A DNA stretch of 64,000 nt from Pseudomonas fluorescens (GCF_018614655.1 NZ_JAGGOG010000011.1:62001-126000); one strand, 5' to 3'; numbered from the stretch's first letter, positions 1 through 13,573 are shown. Notes: generated by a model from the letters alone, not told the origin. Program-made: numbers and translations.

Positions 1-2009
1 AAGCCTCACCCAACATAAACGCCACATTGCTGTGGGCCCGATTGCGCATCAGGCTGTACACCTCACGCTTGCCACTACGGGTTTCAATCCGCAGCATCGT
101 CGCTTCCGGTAACTGCTCAATCACCTTGAGTCCGGCCGCCGGACGTGAAGTCAAACGGCTCAAGGCCTGTTCCGCATCCTGCAGCGCCGGATCAATACCT
201 GGGCGCGAGCAATAAGCACTGGCACACCGATTGATCGGGTCCGGGCTGACATTCAGGTCGCTATAACGGACCAGCAGTTGGTTGGCAAAATCACGCTTGG
301 GGTCCTTTTCATCCAGGCTCAGCCCCGTAGGCTTGTCGTCGTCGATGGCTTCATAATCCATCCACAACTTGACCTTGCCGCTGTTCTGATACCAGTCATC
401 CAGAAAGCCATCCCGCAAATCCGCAGGCATCAGGCGCAGGAAGTTCTGCTCGGCACCGTTACGGATCAGGTCGAAATACAACCGGGTCTGCGCCTGATGG
501 GAGACGTTACCGAAGACATCGAAGTTGACCGCCAACTGGTAATAAGTGCGCTCCAGCAGCGGATAGTCGAACAACCACATCGTCTGCGGGACTTCGCCGA
601 TCAACCCCTTGGTCACCGAAGCGCTGTCGAAGTGGCGGAAAATCGACAGCAGCGCATTGTCATTGCCGGCCCACAGGCTCGACCAACCGGGCGCTGCACT
701 ATCGGCATAGCTGTCGCGACGCAAGGCTTCATACGCGTTGCGCTTGTCACGATAGGCCAGCCACAGGCTCAACACACTGCCCACATCATCGTTCTGCCCC
801 GGCATCGCCAGCAACGGCGTAGCCTGGCCACGATAGCGTGCATCGGTGATGTACAGGTCATGATCGGGGTCCTGGAACAGCGTCCAGAAGTTGTCGCGAA
901 TCACATCTGTGGCGATCTGCCCACGGCATACCGGTCCGCGAATAAAGGTACGCACGAAATATTCGGCGTTATCCAGCATGAACTGGTAGCGCGCCTTGAC
1001 CGGAATGGCTTCGAAGGTCTCGAACGGATTCGCCCGGCGCCCAGGCCCGTAACCCGGCAACGCCTGCACCTGCCAATCGCCGCTGTAGAACAACGACTTG
1101 ATCCGGGCCATTTTCTCGGCACTGAACGGATAGGTGATGTGGGTCTTGTGCACGATCACCCCTTGCACCGGCCACAAGCGGTAGTACACCTGGGTGCCCG
1201 GGTCGTCGTTGGGACGACGGGTGTTGATCAGGTCAATCGGCTGGCCGCTGGGCGTGCGGGAACGCACCCACTGGAAGAAGTGCCCCGGCTCGCCGCCCTC
1301 AAAATAGATGTGGGCCAGGAACAAATGCTCATACAACCAGCGCGCCACCAGGCTTTCGCGGGCGCCGGGCTGATTGAACAGGTTTTCCCATTGCTGGACC
1401 TGCAACGCTTCCTGGGCGCTCGGCGCCAGGCCTTGTTCATCGATGGTCGCACCCGAGGCCAGCCAGCGTTGCAGGGTCTGGTATTGCTGATCGGTCAGGC
1501 CGGTGACCGCCAGCGGCATGCCTTCCTTGGGATGGGCGCCAGCATACGCATCGAATTCGCCGGGCATCGGGCACATATTCTCGCGGTTCAGACCTAAAAC
1601 AATTTCGTCCGGCAACTTGGCATTGGGCTGCAAGGGGGCGTTATGCCCCAACTCAAGCATCCGTGCCATCAACGCCGCTTGGCTGCCCTGGGCGTCCAGT
1701 ACCGAGCCAAACCCCTGGCGCTGCCAGGCGGCCTTACCGAACGCGTCATAAAACAAACGGGTCGGCGGCGTGGCCTTGCTGCGTTCGCCATTGTAGACCG
1801 GAACCTTGGTTGCGCCGCGAGCGGCACCTTCGCCACTGCCCAGGTTGAGCTGGCAAGCCGAGTCATAGCAGGCGTGGCAGGCCACGCACTTCTCGGTAAA
1901 AATCGGTTGAATATCACGGGTATAGGAAATCGCCGGGGCGGGACCTTGGGCCTGTGTACTGCTGGCTATCAGCAAAAGGAAAGTGCTGATGATGAGGCGA
2001 TGCGACATG
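1..2009 (-). CDS. cti: Fatty acid cis/trans isomerase (Cti), 3' end beyond the window
   Basis: Periplasmic haem enzyme that converts cis unsaturated fatty acids of membrane lipids to trans isomers, stiffening the membrane under solvent or heat stress. The visible 669 codons start with a signal peptide (MSHRLIISTFLLLIASSTQA), followed by the c-type haem motif CVACH (Cys41, Cys44, His45) in the extended family form CVACHACYDSACQL. The family is about 760-770 residues, so roughly the last 100 are outside the window. The ATG at 2009 was chosen because it places the signal peptide at the N-terminus. The gene is divergent from metH, an arrangement I recall from other pseudomonads. It is expected to be constitutive, with activity set by substrate access (established for the family). 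Confidence 0.93.
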
Positions 2010-2131
2010 TTCCCGGTCCCGATTCAAGACGTGCGATAAAAACCCGGGCGATTCTACCGGGCCACAGCCCCCACCAACATGAGCGATATTCATGAAAAAA
2101 CCGAACATGCTCCAAAAGCGCACAGGTTTGC

Positions 2132-2137
2132 TATGAT
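2132..2137 (+). promoter_or_regulatory. Candidate extended -10 of the metH promoter
   Basis: The sequence TGCTATGAT contains a TATGAT hexamer with a TG one base upstream, about 36 bases before the metH ATG. No convincing -35 hexamer is visible at 16-18 bp. I see no SAM or cobalamin riboswitch fold in this 164-base divergent region, though short structures cannot be excluded by eye. Confidence 0.35.
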
Positions 2138-2173
2138 CCCCACCCTCCGTAATCGCCTGACCAGAGTAGTCCC

Positions 2174-5884
<3,711 letters not shown>

Positions 5885-5889
5885 TCCTT

Positions 5890-6020
5890 GTGGCGAGAGG
5901 GCTTGCCCCCGTTGGGTTGCGAAGCAACCCTAAAACCTACCATCTCGGTCTATCTGAAAAAACTCAGCGATCTTATTGGGGCTGCTACGCAGCCCAACGC
6001 GGGGCAAGCCCGCTCGCCAC
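5890..6020. repeat. REPIN (paired inverted REP sequences, GTGG family)
   Basis: Left arm GTGGCGAGAGGGCTTGCCCC and right arm GGGGCAAGCCCGCTCGCCAC are near-perfect inverse complements. Between them lies a second inverted pair (GGGTTGCGAAGCAACCC and GGGCTGCTACGCAGCCC, each self-complementary). This is the common REP doublet of the P. fluorescens group. It fills most of the gap between metH and the next gene and may slow exonucleases or end the metH transcript. Confidence 0.85.
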
Positions 6021-6107
6021 AGGGGACCTGCTGGCCACAGATGGCTGACCCACCCGGCTTTCGCTGTTCGACTATGCTGTCCTCACACACCGTGTAGCAA
6101 GGAATGT

Positions 6108-6326
6108 ATGGACGATCCGGTCGACAACAAACCACCTACCTTCTGGCAAATGCTCCACAGCGTGGTGGCCGCCGCCTTTGGCGTGCAAAGCGGCAAGAAC
6201 CGCGCCCGGGACTTTACCCACGGCAAGCCCAGCCATTTCGTGGTGCTGGGGATTCTGTTCACTGCAATCTTCGCCCTGGCACTGTTTGGCATCGTCAAGC
6301 TGGTGCTGCACCTGGCTGGGGTGTAA
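6108..6326 (+). CDS. DUF2970 family small membrane protein
   Basis: A 72-residue protein whose N-terminal half is soluble and basic (FWQMLHSVVAAAFGVQSGKN) and whose C-terminal half is one hydrophobic helix (about residues 45-70) ending at the C-terminus. This layout and the FGVQSGKNRARDF motif match the DUF2970 family, whose function is unknown. The ATG at 6108 is preceded by AAGGA five bases away. A longer in-frame extension runs back into the REPIN and is discarded. The stop codon lies only 6 bases from the stop of the convergent next gene. Confidence 0.8.
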   Translation: MDDPVDNKPPTFWQMLHSVVAAAFGVQSGKNRARDFTHGKPSHFVVLGILFTAIFALALFGIVKLVLHLAGV

Positions 6327-6332
6327 ACGCAG

Positions 6333-7412
6333 TCAGTGCATCAGCAGTTGCAGGCTGAAGGGATAACGATAGGACTCGGGCTTGCCCTGGGCTGACAGTG
6401 CACGGAAATCCACGTTGTATTGCTGGCTGGCATTGATGGCCTGCAGACGCTGAGCCTGGTCCGGATCAATCAGCTGAAACAGCGCTTCCTCACGGTCACG
6501 GCCTCCATACCGGCTGATATCCACGCCATTGGCATCGTCATTGATCAGTACCATCGCCCACCCGCCAACGGTGAAGTGCCCCGCCACCAATGAACTCAGA
6601 CGCCCATCCAGGCGTGCTTCCAGCACCTGGGGCGAACTGTTGACTGCACTGAACAAGACGTCCTTGCCGGGTGTACGTCCACTGTCCTGCAATGCTTGCA
6701 TGGCCCCCAAGGCCATTTCGTCATTGGCCGACCACACCAGTGCCGTCTGCGGATAACGCTTGAACATCTGCGTAGCCTGCTCAAAGGCACGTTGGCGGTT
6801 CCATTCGCCGTACACCAATTGGCGCAGGCGCACCTCGGGGTGCTCGTAGAGCGCACGGCGTAGCCCCTCCTCACGCCGTTGTGCAACCGGGGTGTTCTTG
6901 GCGCCGGAGAACGCCAGCAGGTCGAGGGATTGGCCAGGCTCGATCGGGCCGTGCTGGCGCAGCATGTTCTTGAGCATCAGGTAGCCGGCCTGCTGATCAT
7001 CGGCAACGATACTGCCGATCCAGTTGGGGTATTTACCGGCGTCCAGTAACTGCATCTGATCGACCGTCAGGGCGTTATTGACGATCAGCAACTTGACCCC
7101 GCTGCCTTGGGACAAGCGCAGGATCTGCGGGGCGATGTACTGCTCGTTGACCAGCACCAGGTAATCGGGGCGCCGGGGGCCTTGCAGCGCTTCGCGGGCC
7201 TGCTGGAGCGTATTTTGTGGATCACGCTCCGAATAGCGCACACGCAAATCCAGGCCGAGGTCCTTGGCAGCGGCCTGCATGAATTGCGAATAGCTGACCC
7301 AAAAGGTTTCGCTGGAAGTGCCTGGGTTGAGAAAGATCACCGACGTTGCGTGAGCCATTCCCCCGAACGCCATACCCATTACCCACAAACACGTACAAAG
7401 AACCTTCAGCAT
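6333..7412 (-). CDS. Periplasmic binding protein, LacI/sugar-binding type, without a transporter
   Basis: A 359-residue exported protein: signal peptide of about 22 residues (cleavage after MAHA), then an alternating alpha/beta fold typical of type I periplasmic binding proteins. The motifs VWSANDEMALGAMQAL and GDxVLFSAVN-like stretch are the hinge region of the ribose/LacI-like family. No ABC permease or ATPase lies nearby, so it may instead feed a sensor kinase or a transporter encoded elsewhere. The ligand cannot be read from the sequence. The gene is convergent with the DUF2970 gene. Confidence 0.75.
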   Translation of the reverse strand: MLKVLCTCLWVMGMAFGGMAHATSVIFLNPGTSSETFWVSYSQFMQAAAKDLGLDLRVRYSERDPQNTLQQAREALQGPRRPDYLVLVNEQYIAPQILRLSQGSGVKLLIVNNALTVDQMQLLDAGKYPNWIGSIVADDQQAGYLMLKNMLRQHGPIEPGQSLDLLAFSGAKNTPVAQRREEGLRRALYEHPEVRLRQLVYGEWNRQRAFEQATQMFKRYPQTALVWSANDEMALGAMQALQDSGRTPGKDVLFSAVNSSPQVLEARLDGRLSSLVAGHFTVGGWAMVLINDDANGVDISRYGGRDREEALFQLIDPDQAQRLQAINASQQYNVDFRALSAQGKPESYRYPFSLQLLMH

Positions 7413-7526
7413 TGTTGCCCGAGCTCCGGAAGAAGACCGTCCATCATAGTGGCAATACGCCTATCAATCTCGGCTAATTGCCCATTGGCGGACACCCCGG
7501 AGCCAGCAAAGCCCCCTTATTGATGA

Positions 7527-7640
7527 TTATTGATGACTGACCCAGAACACAGCGGTTGAAACCACCAGGATTATCAGGAACAGAATGGCCCAGGCGTCCA
7601 CGGCACTGTCGCTTTTGCGGGCTTTTGTTGGATTGCTCAT
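7527..7640 (-). CDS. 37-residue single-span membrane protein
   Basis: A short reading frame MSNPTKARKSDSAVDAW followed by one hydrophobic helix (AILFLIILVVSTAVFW) and VSHQ. Evidence that it is real: a good ribosome site AGAGG eight bases before the ATG, a charged N-terminus followed by one clean transmembrane segment, and my memory of similar proteins ending FWVSHQ beside the sulfite reductase gene in other pseudomonads. Predicted N-in topology. It is divergent from cysI. Function unknown; it could be a small stabilising subunit of a membrane complex. Confidence 0.7.
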   Translation of the reverse strand: MSNPTKARKSDSAVDAWAILFLIILVVSTAVFWVSHQ

Positions 7641-7873
7641 CGCATCGCCTCTTGTCGGTTTTATGGCTGATTGCATTAAGACTCGAGCACAGTAAAGTCC
7701 ATGATTAGCCCCGCGGCAAATGTGGGTATCGGGTTATTCACCGGCATTAGTCGATTTGGTTCTTTGCATATACTCAAACATCACTTTTGCGCATAAACGC
7801 AAACTGGTATCGTGCGCCGGCTCCGTTGGGAGTGCGCGGCCGTGCGCGCAGATTTGCCGAGAACAGGACCTAT

Positions 7874-9532
7874 ATGTACGTATACGACGAATACGATCAG
7901 CGCATCATCGAGGACCGCGTCAAGCAGTTCCGTGATCAGACCCGACGCTATCTGGCAGGTGAACTGAGCGAAGAAGAGTTCCGCCCTCTGCGCCTGCAAA
8001 ATGGCCTTTATGTTCAGCGCTTTGCGCCGATGCTGCGGGTTGCCGTGCCCTATGGCCAACTGACTTCGCGCCAGACGCGGATGATGGCCAAGATTGCCCG
8101 CGACTTCGACAAGGGTTACGCCCACATCAGTACCCGCCAGAACGTTCAGTTCAATTGGCCGGCGCTGGAAGACGTGCCGGACATCCTCGCCGAGTTGGCC
8201 ACCGTGCAAATGCACGCGATTCAGACCAGCGGTAACTGCTTGCGCAACGTAACCACCGACCAATTCGCAGGTGTTGCCGCCGATGAGCTGATCGATCCGC
8301 GCCCGTGGTGCGAAATTGTCCGCCAGTGGACCACCTTCCACCCGGAATTCGCTTACCTGCCGCGCAAGTTCAAGATCGCCATCAATGGCTCGACCTCGGA
8401 CCGTGCAGCGATTGAAGTCCATGACATCGGCCTGGAGCCGGTACACAACGCCGCAGGCGAACTGGGTTTCCGCGTACTGGTGGGTGGCGGTCTGGGCCGT
8501 ACGCCGGTGGTGGGGGCCTTCATCAATGAATTCCTGCCATGGCAAGACCTGTTGAGTTACCTCGACGCTATCCTGCGGGTCTATAACCGCTATGGCCGTC
8601 GTGACAACAAGTACAAGGCACGCATCAAGATCCTGGTGAAAGCGCTGACCCCAGAAGTCTTCGCCCAGAAGGTCGACGCCGAGATGGAACACCTGCGCGG
8701 CGGCCAGACCACCCTGACCGAAGCTGAAGTGGATCGCGTCGCCAAACACTTCGTCGACCCGGACTACAAGGCCCTGAGCAATCTGGATGCCGAACTGACC
8801 GAACTCGATCAACAACACCCAGGCTTTGCCCGCTGGCGTGTGCGCAATACCCTGGCTCACAAGAAGCCAGGCTATGTCGCCGTGACCCTGTCGCTCAAGC
8901 CGACCGGTGTAGCGCCGGGCGATATCACTGACAAGCAACTGGACGGCGTCGCCGACCTGGCCGAGCGCTACAGTTACGGCCAATTGCGCACCTCCCACGA
9001 ACAGAACATCATCCTGGCAGATGTTGAACAGAGCCAGTTGTTCACCCTGTGGGGCGAGCTACGCGAGCAAGGTTTCGCCACGCCGAACATTGGCTTGCTG
9101 ACCGACATCATCTGCTGCCCGGGTGGCGACTTCTGCTCCCTGGCCAACGCCAAGTCGATCCCGATTGCCGAATCGATCCAGCGACGCTTCGAAGACCTGG
9201 ACTACCTGTTCGACATCGGCGAGCTGGACCTGAACATCTCCGGTTGCATGAACGCCTGTGGTCACCACCACGTCGGCCATATCGGCATCCTCGGGGTAGA
9301 CAAGAAAGGCGAAGAGTTCTACCAAGTGTCCCTGGGTGGCAGCGCCAGCCGCGACGCGAGCCTGGGCAAGATCCTTGGCCCGTCCTTCGCCCAGGAAGCC
9401 ATGCCTGAAGTGATCGGCAAGCTGATCGACGTCTACATTGAACAGCGCACCGAAGATGAGCGTTTCATCGACACCTACCAGCGCATCGGCATTGACCTGT
9501 TCAAGGAGCGCGTTTATGCAGCGAATCATTAA
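7874..9532 (+). CDS. cysI: Sulfite/nitrite reductase haemoprotein (CysI)
   Basis: Sirohaem and 4Fe-4S enzyme for the six-electron reduction of sulfite to sulfide in assimilatory cysteine synthesis. The 552-residue protein has two ferredoxin-like repeats (from about residues 50 and 350) and the cluster ligands CPGGDFC (Cys415, Cys421) and CMNAC (Cys458, Cys462), spaced as in the family. The ATG at 7874 begins MYVYDEYD, the usual family start; the in-frame upstream extension has no ribosome site advantage. The last 17 bases overlap the DUF934 gene, indicating translational coupling. No separate cysJ flavoprotein is nearby, as is normal in pseudomonads, so electrons probably come from ferredoxin or an NADPH:ferredoxin reductase. 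Confidence 0.95.
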   Translation: MYVYDEYDQRIIEDRVKQFRDQTRRYLAGELSEEEFRPLRLQNGLYVQRFAPMLRVAVPYGQLTSRQTRMMAKIARDFDKGYAHISTRQNVQFNWPALEDVPDILAELATVQMHAIQTSGNCLRNVTTDQFAGVAADELIDPRPWCEIVRQWTTFHPEFAYLPRKFKIAINGSTSDRAAIEVHDIGLEPVHNAAGELGFRVLVGGGLGRTPVVGAFINEFLPWQDLLSYLDAILRVYNRYGRRDNKYKARIKILVKALTPEVFAQKVDAEMEHLRGGQTTLTEAEVDRVAKHFVDPDYKALSNLDAELTELDQQHPGFARWRVRNTLAHKKPGYVAVTLSLKPTGVAPGDITDKQLDGVADLAERYSYGQLRTSHEQNIILADVEQSQLFTLWGELREQGFATPNIGLLTDIICCPGGDFCSLANAKSIPIAESIQRRFEDLDYLFDIGELDLNISGCMNACGHHHVGHIGILGVDKKGEEFYQVSLGGSASRDASLGKILGPSFAQEAMPEVIGKLIDVYIEQRTEDERFIDTYQRIGIDLFKERVYAANH

Positions 9533-10010
9533 AAACAACGAAGTGGTCGACGAAACCTGGCACCTGCTGCCCAAGGACGCGACCCTCGACGGCATCTCCA
9601 ACTGCGACGACCTGATCGTACCGCTGACCCTGTGGCGCGATCACGCTCACGCCCTCAAGGCCCGCGACGGCGGCCTGGGTGTGTGGCTGGACGCCGATGA
9701 AGAAGCCGAAGAAATCGGTGACGATGTGACCAACTTCCAGGTCATCGCCCTGAACTTCCCGGCCTTCACCGATGGGCGCAATTACTCCAACGCCCGCCTG
9801 CTGCGTGACCGTTATGGTTACAAGGGTGAGTTGCGGGCGATTGGCGATGTGCTGCGCGACCAGTTGTTCTACCTGCATCGCTGCGGGTTCGATGCCTACG
9901 CCTTGCGCGCCGACAAAGACCCGTATGAAGCCCTGGAAAGCCTCAAGGACTTCTCCGTGACGTACCAGGCGGCGACTGACGAACCGTTGCCGTTGTTCCG
10001 CCGGCGCTAA
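9516..10010 (+). CDS. DUF934 protein, partner of CysI
   Basis: A 164-residue soluble protein starting MQRIIKNNEVVDETWHLL. The conserved DUF934 core (NFPAFTDGRNYSNARLLRDR, then GELRAIGDVLRDQLFYLHRC) is intact. The ATG sits inside the end of cysI with AAGGAG seven bases upstream. DUF934 genes almost always follow cysI in proteobacteria and are needed or presumed needed for sulfite reduction, although the biochemical role is not settled. A strong terminator follows. Confidence 0.9.
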   Translation: MQRIIKNNEVVDETWHLLPKDATLDGISNCDDLIVPLTLWRDHAHALKARDGGLGVWLDADEEAEEIGDDVTNFQVIALNFPAFTDGRNYSNARLLRDRYGYKGELRAIGDVLRDQLFYLHRCGFDAYALRADKDPYEALESLKDFSVTYQAATDEPLPLFRRR

Positions 10011-10022
10011 GCGTCAGCGTAT

Positions 10023-10050
10023 AAAAAACCCTGGCATGCCAGGGTTTTTT
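10023..10050. terminator. Bidirectional intrinsic terminator
   Basis: AAAAAA, then the perfect palindrome CCCTGGCATGCCAGGG, then TTTTTT. It terminates the cysI-DUF934 transcript on the plus strand and works equally for the convergent MerR gene, whose TGA stop uses the last T of the tract. Confidence 0.95.
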
Positions 10051-10454
10051 CATGGGTTGATTTTGATCGACGCCAGCACCTGCTTCTGCCCCATGGAGCA
10101 TGGCACGCCTTCCGGCTGCGCCCGTACCTGCGCGATCACGCCCAGCAACTGCGCCTTGCTGTGCGCCAACTGCGCCTGCATCACCTCGATCTGCGCCACT
10201 TTGCGTTCCAAGCCTTCAATCAGTTCCTCACGCTTGTGCTCGCCGTCAGTCGGCATCAGCGCTTTAAGTTCCTGCAGCGTAAACCCGGCCTGTTGTGCAC
10301 TTTGGATCAACTGCAGGGTCTGTAATGCCTGCGGCGCATAGCGCCGATATCCATTGGCCTGACGCCCTACCTGGCTGATCAGCCCTTCGGCTTCATAAAA
10401 TCGAATGCGCGACGCGGCCAACCCGCTCTGTTTTGCCAGTTCGCCAATATTCAT
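10050..10454 (-). CDS. MerR family transcriptional regulator
   Basis: A 134-residue regulator beginning MNIGELAKQSGLAASRIRFY, the standard MerR winged helix-turn-helix, followed by GLISQVGRQANGYRRYAPQ and a coiled-coil dimerisation helix (about residues 78-120). The C-terminal tail has a single cysteine in PCSMGQKQ, with no paired metal-binding cysteines, so the effector is more likely organic or redox than a metal. Of two nearby ATG codons, 10454 has AGGG eight bases upstream, so it was preferred to 10460. It is divergent from the Old Yellow Enzyme gene and likely controls it through the palindrome at 10474-10489. Confidence 0.88.
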   Translation of the reverse strand: MNIGELAKQSGLAASRIRFYEAEGLISQVGRQANGYRRYAPQALQTLQLIQSAQQAGFTLQELKALMPTDGEHKREELIEGLERKVAQIEVMQAQLAHSKAQLLGVIAQVRAQPEGVPCSMGQKQVLASIKINP

Positions 10455-10467
10455 CGCCATGCCCTGC

Positions 10468-10498
10468 TTGACATTAAAGTTAACTTTAAGCTTAGCCT
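10468..10498 (+). promoter_or_regulatory. MerR-type promoter/operator for the flavin oxidoreductase gene
   Basis: A perfect -35 TTGACA (10468-10473) is followed by a 19-bp spacer and a -10 TAGCCT (10493-10498). The spacer contains the perfect 16-bp palindrome TTAAAGTTAACTTTAA (10474-10489). A 19-bp spacer holding a dyad is the hallmark of promoters activated by MerR proteins, which twist the DNA to realign the two hexamers. The regulator gene is divergent and adjacent. Confidence 0.85.
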
Positions 10499-10526
10499 GA
10501 GGCCTCCCCTGCTCAGGAGTCAACCC

Positions 10527-11759
10527 ATGTCACCTTTTGAACCCTTGCAACTGCCCAATGGCCAGGTCCTCTCCAATCGTATCGCCAAGGCAGCGATGGA
10601 AGAGAATATGGCGGATGCCCGGCAAGCCCCTTCCCGCGAACTGAAGCAGTTGTACAAGGCCTGGGCAGACGGTGAGCCCGGCTTGTTGCTGACCGGTAAC
10701 GTGATGATCGACCGCCGCGCCATGACCGGCCCCGGCGGCGTTGCCCTGGAAGACGAACAACACCTGGACAGCTTTCGCGAATGGGCCGATGTTGCCCGGA
10801 CCAAGGGTGTGCACTTCTGGGTACAGCTCAGTCACCCAGGGCGCCAGACCATGGCCAACCTGGGCCAGGAAGCCTTGGCGCCGTCCGCCATTGCCCTGGA
10901 CGTGGGCAGCTTTTCGAAGATGTTTGCCAAGCCCAGGGCCATGACCGAGTACGACATTCAAGATGTGATCAAGCGCTTTGCCACCAGCGCGCGTCTGGCC
11001 GAACAAGCCGGGTTTACCGGGGTACAAATCCACGGAGCGCATGGCTACTTGCTCAGCCAGTTTCTCTCGCCGCTCAGCAACCAGCGGACCGACCGTTGGG
11101 GCGGCTCACTGGAGAACCGTGCCCGCTTGCTGCTGGAAGTGATCCACGCCGTACGCGCCAGCGTCAGCCCTGAATTTTGCGTTGCAGTAAAACTCAACTC
11201 GGCAGACTTCCAACGCGGCGGCTTCGACGCTGCCGATGCGCGTGCCGTGGTCGAGATGCTCAACCCGTTACCTATCGACCTGCTGGAGTTGTCCGGCGGC
11301 AGCTATGAAGCACCGGCTATGCAAGGCGACGCGCGGGACGGTCGCACCCTGGCGCGTGAAGCGTACTTCCTGGAAATGGCCAAGGAACTTGCGACCATCG
11401 CAAAAATGCCGGTAATGGTCACCGGTGGCATCCGCCGACTGCCGATCGTGCAACAGGTACTGGACAACGGCATCGCCATGGCCGGCATCGCCACCGCACT
11501 GACCCTGGAACCGCAACTGATCAGACACTGGCGCGAAGGCCGCGACTTAAACCCACAACTGAAGCCGATCAACTGGCAGCGTAAACCCCTGGCCGCACTC
11601 GCCACCCTGGCCGTGGTGCGCGACCAGATGCGGCGCCTGAGCCGTGGTCACCTGCCCAACCCCAAGGTCGCCCCCTGCATGGCGTTGTTCCGCGACCAAT
11701 GGTTTATCGCCCGGCGTACCCGGCAATACCGCGCGGCCATGACACAATCTTCACATTAA
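10527..11759 (+). CDS. NADH:flavin oxidoreductase, Old Yellow Enzyme family
   Basis: A 410-residue FMN-dependent ene-reductase-like protein that probably reduces electrophilic enones or related toxic compounds with NAD(P)H. The TIM barrel is recognisable: FEPLQLPNGQVLSNRI at the N-terminus, VQLSHPGRQ, the active-site segment HGAHGYLLSQFLSP, TDRWGGSLENR, and the phosphate-binding segment VTGGIRR near residue 295. The start has AGGAG seven bases upstream. The MerR-type promoter directly upstream indicates induction by the ligand of the divergent MerR protein. The substrate is not evident. Confidence 0.9.
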   Translation: MSPFEPLQLPNGQVLSNRIAKAAMEENMADARQAPSRELKQLYKAWADGEPGLLLTGNVMIDRRAMTGPGGVALEDEQHLDSFREWADVARTKGVHFWVQLSHPGRQTMANLGQEALAPSAIALDVGSFSKMFAKPRAMTEYDIQDVIKRFATSARLAEQAGFTGVQIHGAHGYLLSQFLSPLSNQRTDRWGGSLENRARLLLEVIHAVRASVSPEFCVAVKLNSADFQRGGFDAADARAVVEMLNPLPIDLLELSGGSYEAPAMQGDARDGRTLAREAYFLEMAKELATIAKMPVMVTGGIRRLPIVQQVLDNGIAMAGIATALTLEPQLIRHWREGRDLNPQLKPINWQRKPLAALATLAVVRDQMRRLSRGHLPNPKVAPCMALFRDQWFIARRTRQYRAAMTQSSH

Positions 11760-11836
11760 AGGCGGAGCATTCGCCGTGATCGAACGGTCCTCTACTGATC
11801 AGCAGCTTTTTACCTCACTGACGATTGGAGTTCCTC

Positions 11837-13561
11837 ATGGCGAAAATCACCCTGGCCCAGCAATTGGCGACCACCCTTGAACAGGCGGGCATCAAGCGTG
11901 TCTGGGGGTTGACCGGCGACAGCCTCAACGGTCTGACCGATGCCCTGCGCACCATGGACAGTATTGAATGGATGCATGTGCGCCATGAGGAGGTTGCCGC
12001 TTTCGCTGCCGGCGCCGAAGCCGCTGCTACGGGTGAACTGACGGTGTGTGCCGGCAGCTGCGGGCCGGGCAACCTGCACTTGATCAACGGGCTTTTTGAT
12101 TGCCATCGCAACCATGTGCCGGTGCTGGCCATTGCTGCGCAGATTCCCTCGTCGGAAATCGGCCTGAACTACTTCCAGGAAACCCACCCTCAGGAGCTGT
12201 TCAAGGAGTGCAGTCACTTTATCGAACTGGTGACCAACCCGGCGCAGATGCCGCAGGTGCTGCACCGCGCCATGCGCTCGGCGATCCTCAATCGCGGCGT
12301 GGCGGTGGTGGTGATTCCGGGGGATGTGTCGCTGTTGGAAGTGGAAGACAAATTCAAACCCTGGCCAGCGCTGATAGCGCCGCGCACCCTACCAGCAGAA
12401 CAAGACCTGCAACGTCTGAGCGAACTCCTCGATAAAAGCAAATCCGTGACCCTGCTCTGCGGCAGCGGTTGCGCCGGCGCCCACGACGAGGTGGTTGCGC
12501 TGGCCGACGCCTTGGGTGCGCCAGTAGTGCATGCGCTGCGGGGCAAGGAGCATGTGGAGTGGGACAATCCCTTCGACGTCGGCATGACCGGTCTGATCGG
12601 CTTCAGCTCGGGCTATCACGCGATGCTCAACTGCGACACGCTGATCATGCTCGGCACCGACTTCCCCTATCGCCAGTTCTACCCCACCGACGCGAAGATC
12701 ATCCAGGTTGACCGTAATCCACAAGCATTGGGCCGTCGCGCTACCCTGGACCTTGGCATTGCCGCCGACGTCAGTGAAACCATTCAAGCCCTGCTGCCAC
12801 GCCTGACCCGCAAGGCAGACCGCAGCTTCCTTGAGACCTCGCTCAAGCACTATGAAAAAGCCCGCCAGGGCCTGGATGACCTGGCGCAGCCGTCCGCCGC
12901 CAACCGTCCGATCCACCCGCAATACGTGACCCGCTTGCTCAGTGAACTGGCGGACGACGATGCGATCTTCACCGCCGACGTCGGATCGCCCACCGTCTGG
13001 GCCGCGCGCTACCTGAAAATGAATGGCAAGCGCCGACTGATTGGCTCGTTCAATCACGGCTCCATGGCCAACGCCATGCCCCAGGCTATCGGCGCCCAGG
13101 CGGCATTTCCCGGTCGACAGGTTATTTCGTTGTCGGGTGACGGTGGTTTCAGCATGTTGATGGGCGACTTCATTTCCCTGGCGCAGTTGAAGTTGCCGGT
13201 GAAAGTGGTGGTGTACGACAACGCCTCACTGGGATTTGTCGCCATGGAAATGAAGGCTGCCGGCTACCTGGACACCGGCACCGAGCTGAAGAACCCGGAC
13301 TTCGCCGCCATGGCCAATGCGATGGGTATCCTCGGCATCCGTGTAGAACAGTCCGAGGACCTGGAAGCCGCGTTGCGCCGCGCCCTGGCCCATGACGGCC
13401 CGGTGTTGGTCGATGTGGTCACCGCCACTCAGGAATTGGCCATGCCGCCCAGTATCAAGCTGGAACAAGCCAAGGGCTTCAGCCTGTACATGCTCAAGGC
13501 AGTGATGAGCGGGCGTGGTGATGAGGTGATTGAGTTGGCGCGGACCAACTGGTTCCGCTGA
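11837..13561 (+). CDS. poxB: Pyruvate oxidase / ubiquinone-dependent pyruvate dehydrogenase (PoxB)
   Basis: Thiamine-diphosphate and FAD enzyme that decarboxylates pyruvate to acetate and passes electrons to quinone at the membrane. The 574-residue protein matches E. coli PoxB in length and layout: N-terminal TPP domain with the activating glutamate in [11 protein letters not shown], central FAD domain, and C-terminal TPP domain with [11 protein letters not shown] and the later Asn of VVYDNASLG. The ATG at 11837 has GGAG six bases upstream. The gene lies 77 bases after the Old Yellow Enzyme gene with no visible terminator, so the two may be partly co-transcribed. Confidence 0.93.
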   Translation: MAKITLAQQLATTLEQAGIKRVWGLTGDSLNGLTDALRTMDSIEWMHVRHEEVAAFAAGAEAAATGELTVCAGSCGPGNLHLINGLFDCHRNHVPVLAIAAQIPSSEIGLNYFQETHPQELFKECSHFIELVTNPAQMPQVLHRAMRSAILNRGVAVVVIPGDVSLLEVEDKFKPWPALIAPRTLPAEQDLQRLSELLDKSKSVTLLCGSGCAGAHDEVVALADALGAPVVHALRGKEHVEWDNPFDVGMTGLIGFSSGYHAMLNCDTLIMLGTDFPYRQFYPTDAKIIQVDRNPQALGRRATLDLGIAADVSETIQALLPRLTRKADRSFLETSLKHYEKARQGLDDLAQPSAANRPIHPQYVTRLLSELADDDAIFTADVGSPTVWAARYLKMNGKRRLIGSFNHGSMANAMPQAIGAQAAFPGRQVISLSGDGGFSMLMGDFISLAQLKLPVKVVVYDNASLGFVAMEMKAAGYLDTGTELKNPDFAAMANAMGILGIRVEQSEDLEAALRRALAHDGPVLVDVVTATQELAMPPSIKLEQAKGFSLYMLKAVMSGRGDEVIELARTNWFR

Positions 13562-13573
13562 TCCACACGCTCA

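Noticed and set aside
2010..2173. SAM or cobalamin riboswitch before metH
   Set aside because: The interval is only 164 bases and no conserved riboswitch core was recognised by eye.
5976..6107. Longer N-terminus for the DUF2970 protein
   Set aside because: The extension lies inside the REPIN and the ATG at 6108 has the ribosome site and the family start.
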